64,000 nt of DNA from NCBI RefSeq assembly GCF_900188275.1, contig NZ_FZNY01000005.1, positions 124,001-188,000 of the forward strand, in the 5' to 3' direction. The number at the start of each line of letters is the position of its first letter. Within the stretch, counting starts at the first letter, position 1. The notes under the pieces were generated by a model. The model had not been told where the DNA came from and made no database searches. It was given only the letters and a program-made list of their open reading frames with translations. Shown one piece after another: positions 19,225 through 27,806 of the stretch. The stretch comes from Dokdonia pacifica. Its GTDB lineage: Bacteria > Bacteroidota > Bacteroidia > Flavobacteriales > Flavobacteriaceae. The position numbers and the translations under genes are program-made.

Positions 19225-21879
19225 TTATTGTATGATAATTTTAGAAGTATACGTAGTGCTATCATTTACGATGTTCATAATATATACACCCCTGGCAAGT
19301 CCTGTAGCGTTTACAGATACCCTCCCTTGAAGCGTTGCAGGCTTATTATATACCTCTCTACCATTGATATCATAAATGCGAATGTTTCCTTCTCCGAATG
19401 TACCAGCTACATTCACAGTAATTTCACCATTTGAAGGATTAGGGAATATGTTAAATACAGTGTCTAAATCATTTTCATTGACACTTAATAAATCTTCGCA
19501 ACTTTCAATAACATCACTAGGAAGATCAAAAGCCTCCGTTTGATCAAATCTGTTATTAGAACTTCCTTGCTCAGCACTAAAACCAACACCACGTGTAGCA
19601 AACACATTCCATATGGTACATGTTGCGAAATCTTTCTCATCTTCTGGAATTATTGTATTGATTTCTACTGCTGCTAAAATACCATCTCTACCATCAACAA
19701 AACCAGGGCTACACGATTGTAATTTCATACCATCTATTACTAATTGAAGAGCGATGTTATTACCACCTGTTCCATTATAAAAGTCGTCATCAAAACCATA
19801 CTCATCTATAAAAGCCCAGGTCATGTCCCATAATATAGTAGACCAAATAGTACCTACGCCATGAGGTACTGAAATGTTAGCAGCATCAGACACATCTCCA
19901 TATGTCAAATCATTAACTGCAAAATCTGTACTATAAGGTCTTGGTCTAATACCAGGACCATCTGCTGATTGTCCGAAGGCATATGTCCCTATTCCTCTTG
20001 CTTCCTCTGCAAAATCATCTGCTGTCATGGTTAAAACCATTCCAAAGTAATCAGACCATCCTTCTCCCATTTGTTCTTCATTTTGCAAACAACTTACATT
20101 TGTACCTCCACCAGTTAATCTATTAGATATACCATGAGCATACTCATGAGCTACTACAGCATTATCCAAACTCCCATCTATCTGAAAGCTTCCTGAATTT
20201 ATTAAAGAACCATTTATAACCTCTCCTCCTTGAAGTGCCGCTATGATAGCTTCGCCATCACTTTGACTTACCATAATACTAGGTATAGAAACTTGATTAC
20301 CTACAGCTCCAGGTCCCATTATCGTAGGAGGACCTTCTACATTATTTACCATAATAACAGCAATAGCACCTTCGTTTTCTGCTGCTAAAACTTTTACTCC
20401 AAACTCACATTCTCCTCTTCTAATAATCGCAATATTACCAGCTAAATCTGCCCCATTTATAATTGTATCACAAGCATCTATCGAGTCTGTTGAATTTCCA
20501 GCATTATCATCTTCAGTTAAAGCTAATTCACCTTCTAATGGTATATCATCTGGTAATGGATCACCAAAATTAGCTGGAGTACCTATATAGCCTCCATCTA
20601 AAGAACCCCCATCAATCGTAAGTACTTCTGTTGGGGCTGTAGAAGGATTAAAAAGGCCCACTCGCATTCTAGGATTTGCCCCATCTGGAGGTGTTCCAAA
20701 AAAAGCGCCCCCAAATGAATTTCCTTCTTGAGATTCAGCATTTACAGAATCACCCTGTCCGCCTCCGTTTCCATAATTATTTTCTTGAAAATTTCCACTT
20801 GCTTCATCAAAACCATATTGATATGTAATATCATGTAAAATATTATTCCAATAAAATAAATTTGTTGTCGTAGCGTCAACCATGTTCACAGGCTCTGTAT
20901 TAAAATTGTACGCAAAATTAAAATCCAACGCGTCACCTCCATCTGGAGAAGCTCCAGGAGCATTATCTGGATTTATATCTTCATAGGCATACACATTATT
21001 TCCTCTAGTGATGGTAAATTCTGCACCTTCTACCCCATTAGTATCATGCCAACCAAAAGGAGATGCTATTGTATTTTGAGGATCTACTACTAATTGATTT
21101 ATGCCATGATTTGGGCTTTCTACTGGAAGCGGGAATACATTATATTGTTCACCTGCTAAAAGTTCATTAGCAATAATTTCTTCTCGAACACCAAAGCCAG
21201 AAATAAATGTATTAGTAGTTACAGATGAACTTTCATGATCATGATTTTCGAATTTACAATTAACTACCCAGTCATGTTGTTGAAGAAGCGTTCCATTAAG
21301 TGCATCTACACGAACGCTGTACCAATGCTTAGCATCTGTAGTATGAATACTTAAGTCCCAAGCAAGTCTAATTGTATGATCTTCCATAGATTGATACACC
21401 AATTTTACAGGAACTTTTTCTAAAGACACACCACCTTGTGTTAAAACAAATTCTTGTGAAGAAATGGTTTGATCTAACGAGAAATTAGCATTTCCCAAAC
21501 CTAAAGAAGTCGCTGCATTAGAAGCTGCTTGAATAGGCGACAATACCGGAGAGACTACATTTACTCTAGAAGCAATATCACTTTGCAAGTTATTTGCTAC
21601 ATGAATAATTATACCATCTTTGAAAGCAACATTTATAACACCATTAAAAATTTCGATGTTATTTATTTTTTGGATAGCATACACATGTGTTGTATTGCTT
21701 TTCTTGCTAAACACTTCATTTTGGATAGTTAACCCTGAAATATCTTGATCCGTAATTCCAAAGACATTTTTGTTGGTCTCTAAATGATTTTTAATAAGTA
21801 TACCATAGTCTTGCGCACTTAAGGCAGAGGTAAAAATAACCACACACAAGGCAAGAAGTAGTTTGTAGGATTTTAACAT
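19225..21879 (-). CDS. M36 (fungalysin-like) metalloprotease with PA domain and T9SS sorting domain, copy 2
   Basis: The 884-residue protein repeats the domain order of the neighbour: signal peptide, FTP/PepSY-like propeptide, M36 catalytic region interrupted by a PA domain, and a C-terminal type A T9SS sorting domain that is nearly the same sequence as in copy 1 (FNIFPNPSNGEITVNVAGTF). The zinc motif is HEYAH at about 578-582, with EGWSDYFG following. It is secreted and presumably activated by prodomain removal. The sequences have diverged mostly in the propeptide and around the PA domain, so the duplication is not recent. Confidence 0.92.
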   Translation of the reverse strand: MLKSYKLLLALCVVIFTSALSAQDYGILIKNHLETNKNVFGITDQDISGLTIQNEVFSKKSNTTHVYAIQKINNIEIFNGVINVAFKDGIIIHVANNLQSDIASRVNVVSPVLSPIQAASNAATSLGLGNANFSLDQTISSQEFVLTQGGVSLEKVPVKLVYQSMEDHTIRLAWDLSIHTTDAKHWYSVRVDALNGTLLQQHDWVVNCKFENHDHESSSVTTNTFISGFGVREEIIANELLAGEQYNVFPLPVESPNHGINQLVVDPQNTIASPFGWHDTNGVEGAEFTITRGNNVYAYEDINPDNAPGASPDGGDALDFNFAYNFNTEPVNMVDATTTNLFYWNNILHDITYQYGFDEASGNFQENNYGNGGGQGDSVNAESQEGNSFGGAFFGTPPDGANPRMRVGLFNPSTAPTEVLTIDGGSLDGGYIGTPANFGDPLPDDIPLEGELALTEDDNAGNSTDSIDACDTIINGADLAGNIAIIRRGECEFGVKVLAAENEGAIAVIMVNNVEGPPTIMGPGAVGNQVSIPSIMVSQSDGEAIIAALQGGEVINGSLINSGSFQIDGSLDNAVVAHEYAHGISNRLTGGGTNVSCLQNEEQMGEGWSDYFGMVLTMTADDFAEEARGIGTYAFGQSADGPGIRPRPYSTDFAVNDLTYGDVSDAANISVPHGVGTIWSTILWDMTWAFIDEYGFDDDFYNGTGGNNIALQLVIDGMKLQSCSPGFVDGRDGILAAVEINTIIPEDEKDFATCTIWNVFATRGVGFSAEQGSSNNRFDQTEAFDLPSDVIESCEDLLSVNENDLDTVFNIFPNPSNGEITVNVAGTFGEGNIRIYDINGREVYNKPATLQGRVSVNATGLARGVYIMNIVNDSTTYTSKIIIQ

Positions 21880-22169
21880 TTTATTTACATTTTAAATTAA
21901 CTATAAAAGTAATTTCCTATACATTGTTATTAAAATTGAATCAATTGTTTTTAAAGTGCATTTCAGAAGAAAGGTGTATTTAAATTCTAAAAAAAACACG
22001 AATACATAGTTATGTTTTTTTGTTGTCCAATACTTACTTCACAAGAGATTAATGAATAATTAAGTAATTTCTAGTTATTGATATAACAGTAAATAGTATA
22101 CTAGTAAAGATGTTTGTGAACCTCTTTCTGAAAGTTATCTATCAAAATACTATTGGTGAACATAATTTA

Positions 22170-22235
22170 TACGCTTTAACGCTATGCTCTCCCTTTTGGT
22201 CGTGAATCTCGCAAGCTCGATTTCGCGAAAGCGTA
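22170..22235 (-). repeat. Long composite form of the iterated palindrome
   Basis: Read on the minus strand this 66-bp copy starts TACGCTTTCGCGAAA, has the shared middle TTCACGACCAAAAGGGAGA and ends TTAAAGCGTA. It aligns with 58433-58499 and 60297-60361. Confidence 0.85.
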
Positions 22236-22261
22236 CTTCTACATACATCAAAGTAAAAATA

Positions 22262-22289
22262 AAAAGCCAATCGAAATTGATTGGCTTTT
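22262..22289 (-). terminator. Orphan hairpin terminator
   Basis: Perfect 11-bp stem AAAAGCCAATC/GATTGGCTTTT with a 6-base loop. The better T-run is on the minus strand. No annotated gene ends here. Confidence 0.6.
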
Positions 22290-22429
22290 AGTATCACTCA
22301 CCTATAAAAAAGGAAACCTTTATCATTATGGCTAGAGTATCTGATTATATTTTTTGAAAGGGAAAGCGGTTAATTTCATTTTAACATTTTTTTAGTAAAT
22401 TTAACATTCCTCAATATAAATTTCTAATT

Positions 22430-22633
22430 ATGAAAAAATTAACCAATTTTTTAATTATTGCGCTTTTAATAGGAATTTTTTCTTGTACAAACAAGAAGAA
22501 AGAAAAAGCTGAAACGAAAGCAGCAGTAGAACAAATTGAAGCTGTAGAAAGTGAAATTGAAAACGTTTCTAAAGAAATAGAATCTAAAGCTGAAGAACTA
22601 GAAGATTCTTTAAAAGAACTGGACGACATTTAA
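22430..22633 (+). CDS. Small acidic coiled-coil lipoprotein
   Basis: The 67-residue protein has a lipoprotein signal (IGIFSC, Cys19). The mature part is Lys/Glu-rich with a heptad-like pattern (EQIEAVESEIENVSKEIES), so it probably forms one coiled-coil helix on a membrane anchor. I do not recognise the family. It is 62 bp upstream of the exported Lys/Glu repeat protein, on the same strand, and likely in one operon with it; both look like low-complexity helical proteins of the envelope. Confidence 0.7.
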   Translation: MKKLTNFLIIALLIGIFSCTNKKKEKAETKAAVEQIEAVESEIENVSKEIESKAEELEDSLKELDDI

Positions 22634-22695
22634 TTAAAAAACCTAACTACTCCTGTTTTACATTCTATTATTTAAATACATACACAAAATAAATT

Positions 22696-23364
22696 ATGAA
22701 ATATATTAAATTCATATTTATAGCATTATTCATATGTGCTATAAGCAATCAAGAGATCATTGCACAAGGAAAATCAAATGTTGCTAAAGAAAAAGCGCAA
22801 CAATTAAAGAAGGAAGGTAAAGATAAAGCTGAAGAAGCAAAACAAAAAGCAAAGGATAAAGCAGAAGAGGCAAAACAAAAAGGACTAGGCAAAGCCGAAG
22901 AAGCAAAACAGAAAGGAAAGGACAAAGCCGAAGAAGTTAAAGATAAAGGCAAAGAGAAATTATCTGATGCCAAAGATGAAGGAAAAGAAAAGGCAAAAAA
23001 GGCTAAAGATAAAGGAAACGCTTATGGTAAAGATAAAAATGGTTTGTCTGGAAAAGAATTTGGATTAGCAAGAGCAGAAGAAGCTAAAAACAAAATAAAA
23101 GAAAAAGAGGAAATGCTAACCAAAGAAAGAGCGAGAATATCTAAGGGACGAGAGAAAATTGCAGCTGCTAAAGAAAGACTTATAAAATTAAAAGAAAAAA
23201 CTGGAGAAGATGCATTAACTCCTGAGGAAATTGCTAAGAAAGAAGCTAAAATTGCAAAAGCAGAGGAAAAACTAAGTGCATTAGAAGCTTCTATACAAAA
23301 TGGAAAAGAAAAGTTGCAAAGTGAAAAGCAAAAGTTGCAAAGTGTCTATAAAAAAGAAGAATAA
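22696..23364 (+). CDS. Exported LEA-like Lys/Glu-rich repeat protein
   Basis: The 222-residue protein has a signal peptide ending near IIAQ (residue 24). Residues 34-107 are about seven 11-residue units, such as AEEAKQKAKDK, AEEAKQKGLGK and AEEAKQKGKDK. That period is the hallmark of group 3 LEA proteins, which are disordered in water and helical when dried, and protect proteins and membranes. Residues 125-222 are a longer coiled-coil region without exact repeats. Export of such a protein is unusual. Role in envelope stress protection is inference from the repeat type. Terminator at 23395-23424. Confidence 0.75.
   Translation: MKYIKFIFIALFICAISNQEIIAQGKSNVAKEKAQQLKKEGKDKAEEAKQKAKDKAEEAKQKGLGKAEEAKQKGKDKAEEVKDKGKEKLSDAKDEGKEKAKKAKDKGNAYGKDKNGLSGKEFGLARAEEAKNKIKEKEEMLTKERARISKGREKIAAAKERLIKLKEKTGEDALTPEEIAKKEAKIAKAEEKLSALEASIQNGKEKLQSEKQKLQSVYKKEE
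22795..23016 (+). repeat. 33-bp coding minisatellite in the LEA-like gene
   Basis: About seven imperfect 33-bp units encode the 11-residue repeats at residues 34-107. Lysine, Glu and Ala codons dominate. Confidence 0.8.
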
Positions 23365-23394
23365 GCACTTAAATATTACATATAGTTTACAATA

Positions 23395-23424
23395 AAAAAC
23401 AGATAAGAATACTTATCTGTTTTT
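23395..23424. terminator. Bidirectional hairpin terminator
   Basis: Stem AAAAACAGATAAG/CTTATCTGTTTTT with a 4-base loop, between the convergent LEA-like and VOC genes. Confidence 0.85.
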
Positions 23425-23439
23425 TATTATTTATTATAA

Positions 23440-23814
23440 TTAAACATCCACATAAAACGTCAAGCCATTCATATCTGGATCATAAAAGGCAAACTCGCGT
23501 GTACCCCAAGATGTTTCTTTTAGGGAAGTTTGTTTATGGAAGACATCCTTTGTCTTATACTCATCATACAAAGCTTCTATATCTTGAATGACAAATCGTA
23601 GTGAAGAAGCATTCATTTGCTTCCAGTTAGAAGCATCATGCCATTGTATATGAATCTCGATACCATCACGCGTAATACCAGCATACATGGGGTTGTGTTG
23701 ATCATCAGCAAAGGCAATCTGAAATCCTAGTTTTTCTACATAATACCGCAATGAGGCTACTACATCTCTTACAGGAAGTACAGGATGAATCGTTTTTATG
23801 TAGCCTTTTGTCAT
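23440..23814 (-). CDS. VOC superfamily (bleomycin-resistance-like) protein
   Basis: The 124-residue protein shows two VOC half-folds (HPVLPVRDVVASLRYYVEKL at the start and FAFYDPDMNGLTFYVDV at the end). The C-terminal D-x-N-G-L-T-F segment is typical of the bleomycin-resistance/ glyoxalase subgroup. No signal peptide. Substrate unknown. It starts 3 bp after the stop of the NMO-type flavoprotein, so they are translated from one message. Confidence 0.85.
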   Translation of the reverse strand: MTKGYIKTIHPVLPVRDVVASLRYYVEKLGFQIAFADDQHNPMYAGITRDGIEIHIQWHDASNWKQMNASSLRFVIQDIEALYDEYKTKDVFHKQTSLKETSWGTREFAFYDPDMNGLTFYVDV

Positions 23815-23817
23815 CGT

Positions 23818-24765
23818 TTATAAATTAGGAAGCGTACTAAGTTCAGTTTTCGCTTGATTATATTCGGTGATCATTTCTGAAACAATCTGACCAGCTGGTT
23901 TGATATCGTGAATCAATCCTGAAATCTGACCAATTTCTAATTCGCCATCTTCTAGATCTCCTTCAAACATTCCTCGTTTTGCACGTGCACGCCCTAAGAG
24001 TTCTTTCAATTGTTCTGGTGTAGGCGATGTTTGATATAACTGAGCCACTTGCTCATAAAATTTATTCTTGATTAAACGCACAGGAGCCAATTCTTTCAAA
24101 GTCAATACGGTATCTCCTTCTTTGGCATCTACAATCGCTTGTTTAAATAACTGATGTGCACTCGATTCTTCACTTGCGGCAAAACGACTTCCCACTTGCA
24201 CCCCATCGGCACCTAGCACCATTGCTGCTAGCATCCCTCTTCCAGTACCTATTCCTCCCGCAGCAATCAACGGAATACCAAGTTGTTCTTTTACCATTGG
24301 AATTAAGGTAAGTGTAGTGGTTTCTTCACGTCCATTATGTCCTCCAGCTTCAAAACCTTCGGCAACTATAGCATCTACACCAGCATCTTGTGCCTTTAAT
24401 GCAAACTTGACACTACTTACCACATGCACTACTTTAATATTATGCTTCTTGAGATGCGCTGTCCACAGTTTTGGATTACCTGCACTTGTAAATACAATAG
24501 GCACTTTATAATCCACAATAGTCTTCATATGCTCTTCAATATTTGGATAGAGCATTGGAATATTTACTCCAAAAGGCTTGTCGGTTGCTTTTTTGCATTT
24601 CTCTACGTGTTCTACTAACACTTCTGGATACATAGAAGCCGCTCCTATTAATCCTAATCCTCCTGCATTACTCACGGCACTTGCAAGGCGCCATCCACTA
24701 TTCCATATCATTCCGCCTTGGATAAGCGGATATTCTATTCCAAATAAATCTGTGATTTTTCCCAC
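23818..24765 (-). CDS. Nitronate monooxygenase (2-nitropropane dioxygenase) family flavoprotein
   Basis: The 315-residue TIM-barrel FMN protein contains the family segments IQGGMIWNSG, AGGHNG (near 142-147), AAGGIGTGRG and LGADGVQVGSRF, which form the flavin phosphate site. Members oxidise alkyl nitronates or act as enoyl reductases in lipid metabolism; bacterial substrates are often unknown. The start is a GTG at 24765 whose first base is the last base read with the TAG stop of the subtilisin gene (TAGTG), so coupling of translation is likely. No in-frame ATG gives a complete first strand. Confidence 0.85.
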   Translation of the reverse strand: MGKITDLFGIEYPLIQGGMIWNSGWRLASAVSNAGGLGLIGAASMYPEVLVEHVEKCKKATDKPFGVNIPMLYPNIEEHMKTIVDYKVPIVFTSAGNPKLWTAHLKKHNIKVVHVVSSVKFALKAQDAGVDAIVAEGFEAGGHNGREETTTLTLIPMVKEQLGIPLIAAGGIGTGRGMLAAMVLGADGVQVGSRFAASEESSAHQLFKQAIVDAKEGDTVLTLKELAPVRLIKNKFYEQVAQLYQTSPTPEQLKELLGRARAKRGMFEGDLEDGELEIGQISGLIHDIKPAGQIVSEMITEYNQAKTELSTLPNL

Positions 24766-26381
24766 TATTGTTTTATCAGCTTTTGTGTTGTAGATCGTTC
24801 TGAATCTTGTATCTGTATAATGTATACTCCTGAAGTAAGTGTGTGTACATCAATGCTATTATTAGTTTTAGATATTTCTTTTGATAGCACGCGTTTCCCT
24901 AATAAATCATAGACCAATATTCTTGCCTGTGAGCTTCCTTCTGGAAACTGTACTTGAAAAATACTATTGGCAGGATTAGGTGATACGGTATACGCTTTCG
25001 CGAAAGCGGACTCCTCTACACTTAATACAAATGCATTAAATGCATCTTCAAAATTAGGGATCCCATATCCCATCTGTGGTGTAGGAGCATTAAATAAATG
25101 TGCCGACTCACGTACAAATTGCATAATCTCTGCATTGGTACGTTCTGGAAAAGCTTGCCATAAACTGGTTACAGCACCAGCCATAATAGGCGAACTAAAG
25201 CTTGTACCATTACTAGTATCTATATTTCCGTTAGGTGTAATTACAGCACTACTCTGTCCTTTTGCCATCACATCTGGCTTTACACGGCCATCACTAGAAG
25301 GGCCAATACTGCTAAAACTTACATAGTTTCCATTACTGTTTACAGCCCCTACGGTAAGAACCCCTGGAGCATCAGCTGGAGCACCAATCATACCTGTACC
25401 TGAATTTCCTGCACTGGTTACGAGTAGCATTCCTTTTTCAAAAGCAATATTAGAGCCTCTAGAAATAAAAGCAGTTTGCCCATTCATATCCTCATACGTA
25501 TAACTATATGCTGGATTATCATAACCTCGATAGCCTAATGATGTATTAATCACATCTACACCTAAACTATCGGCACGTTCGGCGGCTTCTACCCAGTACG
25601 ATTCTTCTACAGGGTTTTCACTGTTAACATCTTCTGTTCGGAAACAGTATAAAAAAGCATCTGGAGCTGTTCCCACAAATTGATCTTCAATAAAACCAAC
25701 AATATCACTAGCGGTACGTGTACCATGACTACTACTAGAAAATGCAAATTCATCATCTACACGATCTACAAAATCGTATCCATCTAATAAACGTCCATTA
25801 TCACGTACTCTTGCAAAACCTGCATTGGTATCTATACCTGGAAAACCAGAATCTAATACTGCAACAATCATCCCTGCACCCGTAAAATCTTGTTGGTGTA
25901 AAAAATCTGCACTCAGCATAGTCACTTGATTTTCGGTAGCACCATAGGTATAATCTACACGTTGTTGATTAACATCTTCAGGATCACCTTTTACAAAACC
26001 AAACCCCTCTGAGGATCTAGTAAGACTATCATCTGCAAACTCAATACTATCTACAAATTGTAGCGCTTCTAATGCATCTATCGCTTCTTGTGAACCTCGT
26101 ACATGTACACAATTAAACCATTTTGATTTGGCTAATACGATAATACCTGTTTGCGCTTTTACTTGAGAGATATACGATTCGTTTACAGGAACATCACGCT
26201 CATCTATTGCTACGCCATGCATTTCTTTTCTATCGATTGCTTCTTGTGTAAGAATGCTTATAGGATTTGCAATACTTTCGGATACGTTTTCTTTATCGAC
26301 AAAAAATACCCACGCATCTTCGTCTTGTGCAAACGTAATAAAGGGAATTAGTAGGAATACCCAGTGTAGTCGTTTTTTCAT
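24765..26381 (-). CDS. Secreted subtilisin-like (S8) serine protease with T9SS sorting domain
   Basis: The 538-residue protein has a signal peptide (cleavage near FAQ, 19), an I9-like prodomain up to about residue 150, and an S8 domain with the triad D177 (AVLDSG), H219 (SHGTR) and S394 (GTSFSSP), plus oxyanion N326 (AGNSG). A type A T9SS sorting domain follows (VSPNPANS onward, about 466-538). The linker between protease and sorting domain carries AFAKA at 459-463, encoded by an exact iterated palindrome. Secreted broad protease is a safe inference; substrate is not known. Confidence 0.92.
   Translation of the reverse strand: MKKRLHWVFLLIPFITFAQDEDAWVFFVDKENVSESIANPISILTQEAIDRKEMHGVAIDERDVPVNESYISQVKAQTGIIVLAKSKWFNCVHVRGSQEAIDALEALQFVDSIEFADDSLTRSSEGFGFVKGDPEDVNQQRVDYTYGATENQVTMLSADFLHQQDFTGAGMIVAVLDSGFPGIDTNAGFARVRDNGRLLDGYDFVDRVDDEFAFSSSSHGTRTASDIVGFIEDQFVGTAPDAFLYCFRTEDVNSENPVEESYWVEAAERADSLGVDVINTSLGYRGYDNPAYSYTYEDMNGQTAFISRGSNIAFEKGMLLVTSAGNSGTGMIGAPADAPGVLTVGAVNSNGNYVSFSSIGPSSDGRVKPDVMAKGQSSAVITPNGNIDTSNGTSFSSPIMAGAVTSLWQAFPERTNAEIMQFVRESAHLFNAPTPQMGYGIPNFEDAFNAFVLSVEESAFAKAYTVSPNPANSIFQVQFPEGSSQARILVYDLLGKRVLSKEISKTNNSIDVHTLTSGVYIIQIQDSERSTTQKLIKQ
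24992..25008. repeat. Iterated palindrome inside the S8 protease gene
   Basis: Exact core GCTTTCGCGAAAGC at 24994-25007, read as AFAKA in the linker before the T9SS sorting domain. Confidence 0.9.
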
Positions 26382-26461
26382 AAGTTATGTTCTTTTTCAT
26401 TTCCACACTTTGGCTATGCTCAGCATAAACTCTAGTGGAAATCTTGTAGTTTTCTATAAAG

Positions 26462-27655
26462 TTACGAAATAACTCCGGAACCTAAACAAGAATCTCCATC
26501 ATACCAAGCTACAAATTGTCCTTCGGCGATAGCTGTTTGTGGATGATCAAAAATCACATACAGACCTCCTTCTACTCGATATAAAGTTGCCTTTTCTAGA
26601 GGTTGTCTATAACGTATACGCGCTTCAACCTCCATGGTTTCGTCTACCGCGAGTGTTAAATCTTCTCGTATCCAGTGGATTTCTTCTTCTCTCACAAAGA
26701 GTCCTTTACGATATAACCCAGGATGGCTTTTCCCTTGGCCTGTATAAATTACATTTTCTTTTACATCGGTTTCAATGACAAATAAAGGCTCAGCAGTTCC
26801 TCCTACAGCAAGTCCTTTACGTTGTCCTTTTGTGAAGTAATGGGCGCCTTGATGTTTTGCAACAACTTTACCATCTGTAATCGTATACACTGGTTTTTCT
26901 GCAAGTTGAGCTAAATCTGCTTTCGCGAAAGCATTGCTAGCTACATCTTCACCTACCATCTGTGGGACAGCTTCTTTAGGAATTTCAACAATTACCCCTT
27001 CTTTAGGGCGTAATTGCTGTTGTAAAAAATCAGGAAGACGCACTTTACCAATAAAACAAAGCCCTTGTGAATCTTTCTTTCCTGCCGTCACTAGGTCTTG
27101 CGCTAATGCAATCTCACGTACCTGCGGTTTTTGAAGGTGTCCAATAGGGAATAGTGTTTTTGCCAATTGATCTTGCGATAATTGACATAAGAAGTACGAC
27201 TGATCTTTATTAGGGTCGGCTCCTGCTAGTAATTGATGTATTTCTTTACCATCTTTAGTAATGGTTTCTTTCTGGCAATAATGCCCCGTAGCCACATAAT
27301 CTGCTCCTAAGCTTAAGGCAATTTTCATAAATACATCAAACTTAATCTCACGATTACAAAGCACATCGGGATTAGGTGTACGTCCCATTTCGTACTCCTT
27401 AAACATATAATTGACAATACGTTCTTTATACTCTTCACTTAGATCTACTGTTTGAAAAGGAATCCCTAGTTTATTAGCAACAAGCATCGCATCATTACTG
27501 TCATCTAGCCATGGACACTCATCTGAAATGGTCACTGAATCATCATGCCAATTTTTCATAAAAAGACCAATAACACGATACCCCTGCTCTTTTAATAAAT
27601 AAGCGGCAACACTACTATCTACACCTCCACTAAGACCTACAACTACTGTTTTCAT
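26462..27655 (-). CDS. mnmA: tRNA 2-thiouridylase MnmA
   Basis: MnmA uses ATP and persulfide sulfur to thiolate U34 of tRNA-Lys, -Glu and -Gln. The PP-loop SGGVDSS follows the start directly ([15 protein letters not shown]). The catalytic cysteines are in NPDVLCN and GLCFIGK. The length, 397 residues, is normal. I chose ATG 27655; an upstream in-frame ATG at 27724 would add 23 residues with no family similarity. An exact iterated palindrome encodes AFAKA at residues 242-246, and another copy lies 71 bp upstream of the start. Confidence 0.95.
   Translation of the reverse strand: MKTVVVGLSGGVDSSVAAYLLKEQGYRVIGLFMKNWHDDSVTISDECPWLDDSNDAMLVANKLGIPFQTVDLSEEYKERIVNYMFKEYEMGRTPNPDVLCNREIKFDVFMKIALSLGADYVATGHYCQKETITKDGKEIHQLLAGADPNKDQSYFLCQLSQDQLAKTLFPIGHLQKPQVREIALAQDLVTAGKKDSQGLCFIGKVRLPDFLQQQLRPKEGVIVEIPKEAVPQMVGEDVASNAFAKADLAQLAEKPVYTITDGKVVAKHQGAHYFTKGQRKGLAVGGTAEPLFVIETDVKENVIYTGQGKSHPGLYRKGLFVREEEIHWIREDLTLAVDETMEVEARIRYRQPLEKATLYRVEGGLYVIFDHPQTAIAEGQFVAWYDGDSCLGSGVIS
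26919..26932. repeat. Iterated palindrome inside mnmA
   Basis: Exact core GCTTTCGCGAAAGC, read as AFAKA (residues 242-246 of MnmA). Confidence 0.9.
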
Positions 27656-27725
27656 AATTCTCACCCGTAATTCACTTCCAAGAAGAGAACGTTTTAGGGT
27701 GTTCGTTTTATTATTATACATCATT

Positions 27726-27749
27726 TATACGCTTTCGCGAAAGCGTATA
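27726..27749. repeat. Iterated palindrome, intergenic, perfect over 24 bp
   Basis: The 20-mer TACGCTTTCGCGAAAGCGTA is extended by TA on both sides. It lies 71 bp before the mnmA ATG. Confidence 0.9.
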
Positions 27750-27806
27750 AACATTACTTTTAAATAGCCTACAAAATTACGCAATTATTTGAGGCAGAAC
27801 TATTCC

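Larger units (their letters stand above)
21880..22429. other. 550-bp gap with no gene
   Basis: It lies between the divergent M36 copy 2 and small lipoprotein genes. It holds an AATTG/CAATT palindrome near the M36 start, a long composite copy of the iterated palindrome (22170-22235) and a hairpin terminator (22262-22289) that no adjacent gene explains. No credible open frame is seen. Confidence 0.6.

Noticed and set aside
22328-22357. Mini-frame MARVSDYIF followed by a stop, preceding the small lipoprotein gene
   Set aside because: Only nine codons; resemblance to the start of TPP-enzyme genes is too weak.
22749-22973. Antisense open frame of 74 codons in the LEA-like gene
   Set aside because: It is the mirror of a Lys/Glu/Ala-rich repeat; Ser/Ala/Phe-rich nonsense is expected on the other strand.
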